In this document: positions 35,717-38,517 of the stretch, piece by piece
How positions within the stretch are numbered: position 1 is the stretch's first letter
How the letters are laid out: the number at the start of each line of letters is the position of its first letter
Source: Akkermansiaceae bacterium
GTDB taxonomy: Bacteria > Verrucomicrobiota > Verrucomicrobiia > Verrucomicrobiales > Akkermansiaceae
Assembly (NCBI GenBank): GCA_029253285.1
Contig: JAQWZU010000010.1
Coordinates: forward strand, 1 to 38,517
Reading direction: 5' to 3'
Length of the DNA stretch: 38,517 bases
Made by a program: the position numbers and the translations under genes
The notes under the pieces: generated by a model
Database searches by the model: none
The model's input: the letters and a program-made list of their open reading frames with translations, nothing else
Told to the model about the DNA's origin: nothing

Positions 35717-35923
35717 CTATTCAGCGATCATCTCAAGATAGAGTTTCTCCACTTTGTTCCGGGCCCATCCGGTCTTACGCAAAAACTTCAGCGTCGATTT
35801 AACCGAGGGATCATTGGCAAAACAGCGGATGCGAATCCGGTCGCTTAATTCGTCCCACCCAAAGTGCTCCACCAAGTCGGTGACGATTTTCTCCAGTGTT
35901 ACGCCATGCAAGGGATCACTCAT
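35717..35923 (-). CDS. VF530-family small DNA-binding protein (DUF2132)
   Basis: A 68-residue protein beginning [20 protein letters not shown]. The block [20 protein letters not shown] and the following [21 protein letters not shown] match the VF530 family, a small helical fold with reported double-stranded DNA binding. The length is right for the family. The ATG at 35923 is the family start; a longer open frame upstream lies inside the preceding gene. Its ATG overlaps the stop of the DUF2288 gene by four bases (ATGA), so the two are translationally coupled. Confidence 0.93.
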   Translation of the reverse strand: MSDPLHGVTLEKIVTDLVEHFGWDELSDRIRIRCFANDPSVKSTLKFLRKTGWARNKVEKLYLEMIAE

Positions 35924-36249
35924 ACCGGACGACAAAGGACGAAGGGTGAAACCACAAGAGCCTGGAATTGTTGGTCTGAATCTTCCCACTGCGCCGCATG
36001 CAGGGCCTCAATCTTCACAATCTCACCCGCCTTAAGCCAGCGCTCCACGGATTCCTTGTCATCCTCTGAAATGGCCGCGCCGACATCCTCAAGGGCAAGC
36101 TCCGGGTCCACAAAATGTAGCACGCCATTCTCGTAATGCGGCTTCAAATAATCCCATCCACATTCTCCGGAATACTTCGCCAGCTTCTCGCTGGTGGTGC
36201 TGCCGTCCTCACCCAGCATCCCGTATTGCATTTGCTCCGAATCGCTCAT
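35920..36249 (-). CDS. DUF2288 family protein
   Basis: A 109-residue cytoplasmic protein. The body matches DUF2288: [20 protein letters not shown], then [20 protein letters not shown], then a C-terminal [14 protein letters not shown]. The function of the family is not known. It lies in the middle of a coupled trio, overlapping the MOSC gene upstream and the VF530 gene downstream by four bases each. Confidence 0.88.
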   Translation of the reverse strand: MSDSEQMQYGMLGEDGSTTSEKLAKYSGECGWDYLKPHYENGVLHFVDPELALEDVGAAISEDDKESVERWLKAGEIVKIEALHAAQWEDSDQQFQALVVSPFVLCRPV

Positions 36250-36740
36250 GAGAGAATCCTAACGGTTTGTGCTCCTTTTCCAAGCGTTCCGCTTTTGCGA
36301 ATGCGGCAACGGAGACCGCCCTTGCCTTTCAGAAATTCCTCTGTGCCCGGCGCACAAGCCTGATCCATCCAGTAGCAGGGCTTTGCCTCCTCACTTCCCT
36401 CAAATTCCAATTCCCCAATCGCGAAACGCTTTCCAATCAAGGAATTTAAATCGACCCCATCGATAATGACATTACGCCGAAAGGCCGAGGTCTCCAAATC
36501 CGGTAGCAAAAACTCATTCTTCACCGCTTCATAAACCGCAAAATCGAAAAAGGTAATCTGCCCTTTGTAATCTTCCTTGTAATCAAAGAAGCGATCCCCC
36601 CGAACACCACTTCCCGAAACCAATTCAAAGGTGTTGCAATCAATGATTTCGTTTTCCTCCCGCCCCTTCCCGTGACGACCATAAAAATCGTGACCTGGTG
36701 AGATGTAGAGATGGGAAATTCTCCCGCTGCATTCGCTCAT
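36246..36740 (-). CDS. MOSC-domain protein
   Basis: A 164-residue stand-alone MOSC domain, the fold found at the C-terminus of molybdenum cofactor sulfurase and in YiiM/YuaD proteins. Characteristic segments are SHLYISPGHDFYGRHGKG near the start, VSGSGVRGDRFFDYKEDYKG near 40-60 and FRRNVIIDGVDLNSLIGKRF near 87-106. The conserved cysteine is probably that in KPCYWMDQACAPG, with a glycine- and arginine-rich end (GLRCRIRKSG). MOSC domains handle sulfur carried as cysteine persulfide or bind molybdenum cofactor; no molybdoenzyme is in the window. The stop overlaps the DUF2288 start by four bases. Confidence 0.92.
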   Translation of the reverse strand: MSECSGRISHLYISPGHDFYGRHGKGREENEIIDCNTFELVSGSGVRGDRFFDYKEDYKGQITFFDFAVYEAVKNEFLLPDLETSAFRRNVIIDGVDLNSLIGKRFAIGELEFEGSEEAKPCYWMDQACAPGTEEFLKGKGGLRCRIRKSGTLGKGAQTVRILS

Positions 36741-36774
36741 GCTCGAGAGTTATCAGAGAGTTCCCAAAAATCAA

Positions 36775-37785
36775 TCAATGGAGCTTGTATGAAGGCCTCA
36801 CGGCGGGTGCCGTCCTGACCGGAGCTCTGATAACCGGAGTCGGGAGAACCGCAGGTGACGAACGAATAGTCGGCACTAAACTCACCGGAGATCTCCGAAT
36901 CGGGATCACCGGAGGACAATAAGTGGGGCTTGGTGACCTCCTGATCACCGTCCTTACCGGTGGGCAATAGGTGGAACTCGATGATCTGCCTGAGTACCAT
37001 GTTGGGTGAATCACCGAAGATGAATAGCGATCGAGCGACGAAATTCCTCGAAGCCTAGGATTAGTGACTTGAGTGATTTGAATCGGCCTCTTGGCCGCAG
37101 CAAGCGCACGTTCCAGGGCGGCAATCCGCTTTTGGGCCGCAATCTTTTTTTGCTCCTCCTTGATCTTGGCCATACTCTCGTCGACCGCTTTCTCCCAACG
37201 ATAGCGGGCTAATCTCTCAGATTTTCGGGCCTCCAAAAAACGAGTCACATCAAAATGAAACCTCTCCGTCCAAAGCGCAGGAAGATTCATGAAATCTATT
37301 CGGGCTACTCCATTTCGATGGGTAAACCGCACCCCAATTTCATCGACGCCGGTAATGGCCACATCATGATAAATCCGGCCCGTGCTCAACTCGAGTTTCT
37401 CATGCTTCTCGCCCATCGCAGCTCTTCTGGCCGCCTCGATATCTGCTCTCTTTGAGACCTCCTCTTTTTTAGGAGCCTCCGACTTCTCAGGAGCAGCCAC
37501 AGGCTTGCTGACGACTGCCGGTTTTACTCTCTGAACTTCCTGTAATTTGGAACCCAGTTCCTCAACCGTGCTTTTGAGCGAATCAATCGCGACATCATAC
37601 TTGGCGATCAGCATCGTGTGATCCCCTTCCGCATCCTCAAGATCTTTGTCCAAGGCCCCCAATTTTTCTTGCAGAGCCAGGATCTCGGCATCCTTTTCTT
37701 CATTCAATCTTTGCGAAGTCTGCGAATCATCGCAGGAAACAAAAGTAAAGGCGGCCAAAAGGCTCAATAAAGATGGAATTTTCAT
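36775..37785 (-). CDS. Predicted lipoprotein with coiled coil and C-terminal proline/arginine repeats
   Basis: A 336-residue protein I cannot assign to a characterised family. The signal ends in a lipobox, TFVSC, giving lipidated Cys18 followed by Asp19; in E. coli an Asp at +2 keeps lipoproteins in the inner membrane. Residues 20-90 form a coiled coil (LQEKLGALDKDLEDAEGD). Residues 130-175 hold a short domain common in Verrucomicrobia-type proteins (ELSTGRIYHDVAITGVDEIG ending in FMNLPALW). A second helical stretch covers 185-232. The tail (about 255-336) repeats TYCPPV and IRRSP-like units and is Pro, Arg and Ser rich. It lies 34 bases upstream of the MOSC gene on the same strand. Confidence 0.8.
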   Translation of the reverse strand: MKIPSLLSLLAAFTFVSCDDSQTSQRLNEEKDAEILALQEKLGALDKDLEDAEGDHTMLIAKYDVAIDSLKSTVEELGSKLQEVQRVKPAVVSKPVAAPEKSEAPKKEEVSKRADIEAARRAAMGEKHEKLELSTGRIYHDVAITGVDEIGVRFTHRNGVARIDFMNLPALWTERFHFDVTRFLEARKSERLARYRWEKAVDESMAKIKEEQKKIAAQKRIAALERALAAAKRPIQITQVTNPRLRGISSLDRYSSSVIHPTWYSGRSSSSTYCPPVRTVIRRSPSPTYCPPVIPIRRSPVSLVPTIRSSPAVLPTPVIRAPVRTAPAVRPSYKLH

Positions 37786-38124
37786 GATGTTAACGAGAGC
37801 TGATCACAGTGAGGCGGAAACTTATCGCGGAATATTCACTCATGGGACAAAAATATCCCATTTCTACCTAAAAAATCTACCCATCGGCACTCAACATGCT
37901 CCCTGCAAGACCCTTCCCGCCCAAAAGGGAAAGACGTCCAAATTCAGTTCACTGATATTCTCCTCTCATTTTCGACAATTCAGGGGGAAAAATAGCTGCT
38001 CCAGACCCCAATCCCGTCGATCTCACCAAAACTTCTCTCGAAAAGCAATTTCCTGTCAGTTCCCGCAATTCATGATTGGCTCGCGACAAGTTTCTTCATT
38101 AGATCGCACTTCCTCGGTCCCCGC
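37786..38124. other. Divergent intergenic region between lipoprotein and kinase-like gene
   Basis: These 339 bases separate two divergent genes and should hold both promoters. The only structure I see is an imperfectly placed inverted repeat, ATGGGA (37842-37847) and TCCCAT (37856-37861) with an A/T-rich 8-base loop. No gene, tRNA or terminator with a T-run was found. Confidence 0.45.
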
Positions 38125-38517
38125 ATGCAATCTGACTATCATATCGAAGATCTCGTCTATCAAACCGGCGACCTCGTAGTCTTTCGCACCCGGAACAAAA
38201 AGGGCGTGGCCCACGCCGTCTCGCGAATCAAATTCCCCGACGAAATTCTCAGCGGGCTCGAGGGAGAGAGATTTCAGGAAGCCTACGACGAACTGCTCAC
38301 CTTTGATCAACCAGGCATTCGCAATGTCATCGACGGAGGACAAGACCCAATCGATCAATTCCCCTGGGTCGCCACCAAATGGTCGGAGGGCTCGATCTTA
38401 AGTAAGAAATTCGAAGAAGGCCCTCTGGAAGAGGAAGAACTCCAGCGAATCCGATCCAGCGCAGAGGCGCTCATCGAAAAACTCGGTGACCGCGCGGCCG
38501 CTCTCTCTTTCAAGACA
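38125..38517 (+). CDS. Protein-kinase-like domain protein, 3' end cut by window edge
   Basis: The frame opens at the ATG at 38125 and is still open at the right edge, giving 131 codons. The start MQSDYHIEDLVYQTGDLVVF resembles the N-lobe opening of serine/threonine protein kinases (Y-x-I-x-x-L plus a following beta strand), and ATKWSEGSILSKKF near residue 90 resembles the hinge region after strand 5. There is no glycine-rich loop, and the usual strand-3 lysine is not evident, so the N-lobe looks degenerate. It resembles kinase-like domains in other Verrucomicrobia proteins as I remember them. The C-lobe and any membrane part lie outside the window. Confidence 0.65.
   Translation, partial: MQSDYHIEDLVYQTGDLVVFRTRNKKGVAHAVSRIKFPDEILSGLEGERFQEAYDELLTFDQPGIRNVIDGGQDPIDQFPWVATKWSEGSILSKKFEEGPLEEEELQRIRSSAEALIEKLGDRAAALSFKT

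Noticed and set aside
1-38517. tRNA, rRNA, CRISPR array, insertion sequence or prophage
   Set aside because: I looked through the intergenic gaps on both strands and saw no cloverleaf, regularly spaced repeats, transposase or phage structural gene; a covariance-model search was not possible.

Overview
The window looks like chromosomal DNA from a marine-type member of the PVC superphylum, most likely Verrucomicrobia. I infer this from the gene content, not from a marker gene: several secreted sulfatases, a PEP-CTERM protein, a CotH/lamin-tail protein, a TAT-secreted gluconate-2-dehydrogenase subunit 3 beside a GMC oxidoreductase, a Y_Y_Y-type sensor kinase, long stalked ExbD proteins, and secreted proteins with a C-terminal module that often ends in F-[FVY]-R-[LIF]. 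No rRNA, tRNA, CRISPR array, transposase or phage gene was seen.

Layout. 1-4238 holds a truncated NHL-propeller protein, lepA (GTG start at 1087) and a basic-secretory-protein-type metallopeptidase. 4395-7244 is a pair of sulfatases. 7419-10644 is a tightly packed three-gene motor operon: a zinc-ribbon ExbB/TolQ-like channel and two ExbD-like proteins with long coiled coils. 10789-15770 runs rightward: vanadium haloperoxidase/PAP2-like enzyme, secreted hypothetical, PpnP and PhoD. 15792-17451 has a GNAT acetyltransferase and a metallo-beta-lactamase/beta-CASP protein. 17534-19724 is a histidine kinase/response regulator pair. 19863-23038 has a large beta-strand-repeat surface protein and a PEP-CTERM protein, convergent, with good terminators between them. 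23550-27344 is a giant CotH/lamin-tail protein. 27401-35660 is a leftward five-gene operon (GH71/99-like hydrolase, tandem double sulfatase, sulfatase, GMC oxidoreductase, its small subunit). 35717-37785 is a small-gene operon (lipoprotein, MOSC, DUF2288, VF530). The window ends inside a protein-kinase-like gene.

How it fits together. The secreted enzymes point to use of sulfated, probably algal, polysaccharide: four sulfatase genes carrying five catalytic domains, a glycoside hydrolase, a periplasmic sugar/alcohol oxidoreductase pair, a phosphatase and a haloperoxidase-type enzyme. The sensor kinase has the Y_Y_Y periplasmic domain typical of regulators of such loci. No formylglycine-generating enzyme and no exosortase lie in the window.

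The two most unusual observations are: (1) five copies of a 17-bp palindrome, GTCCCC-N2-TTT-GGGGAC, each in the same orientation relative to transcription and each at the border between transcription units in the 19.7-35.7 kb region; and (2) the motor operon, in which one of the two ExbD-like proteins keeps the proton-relay aspartate and the other does not.
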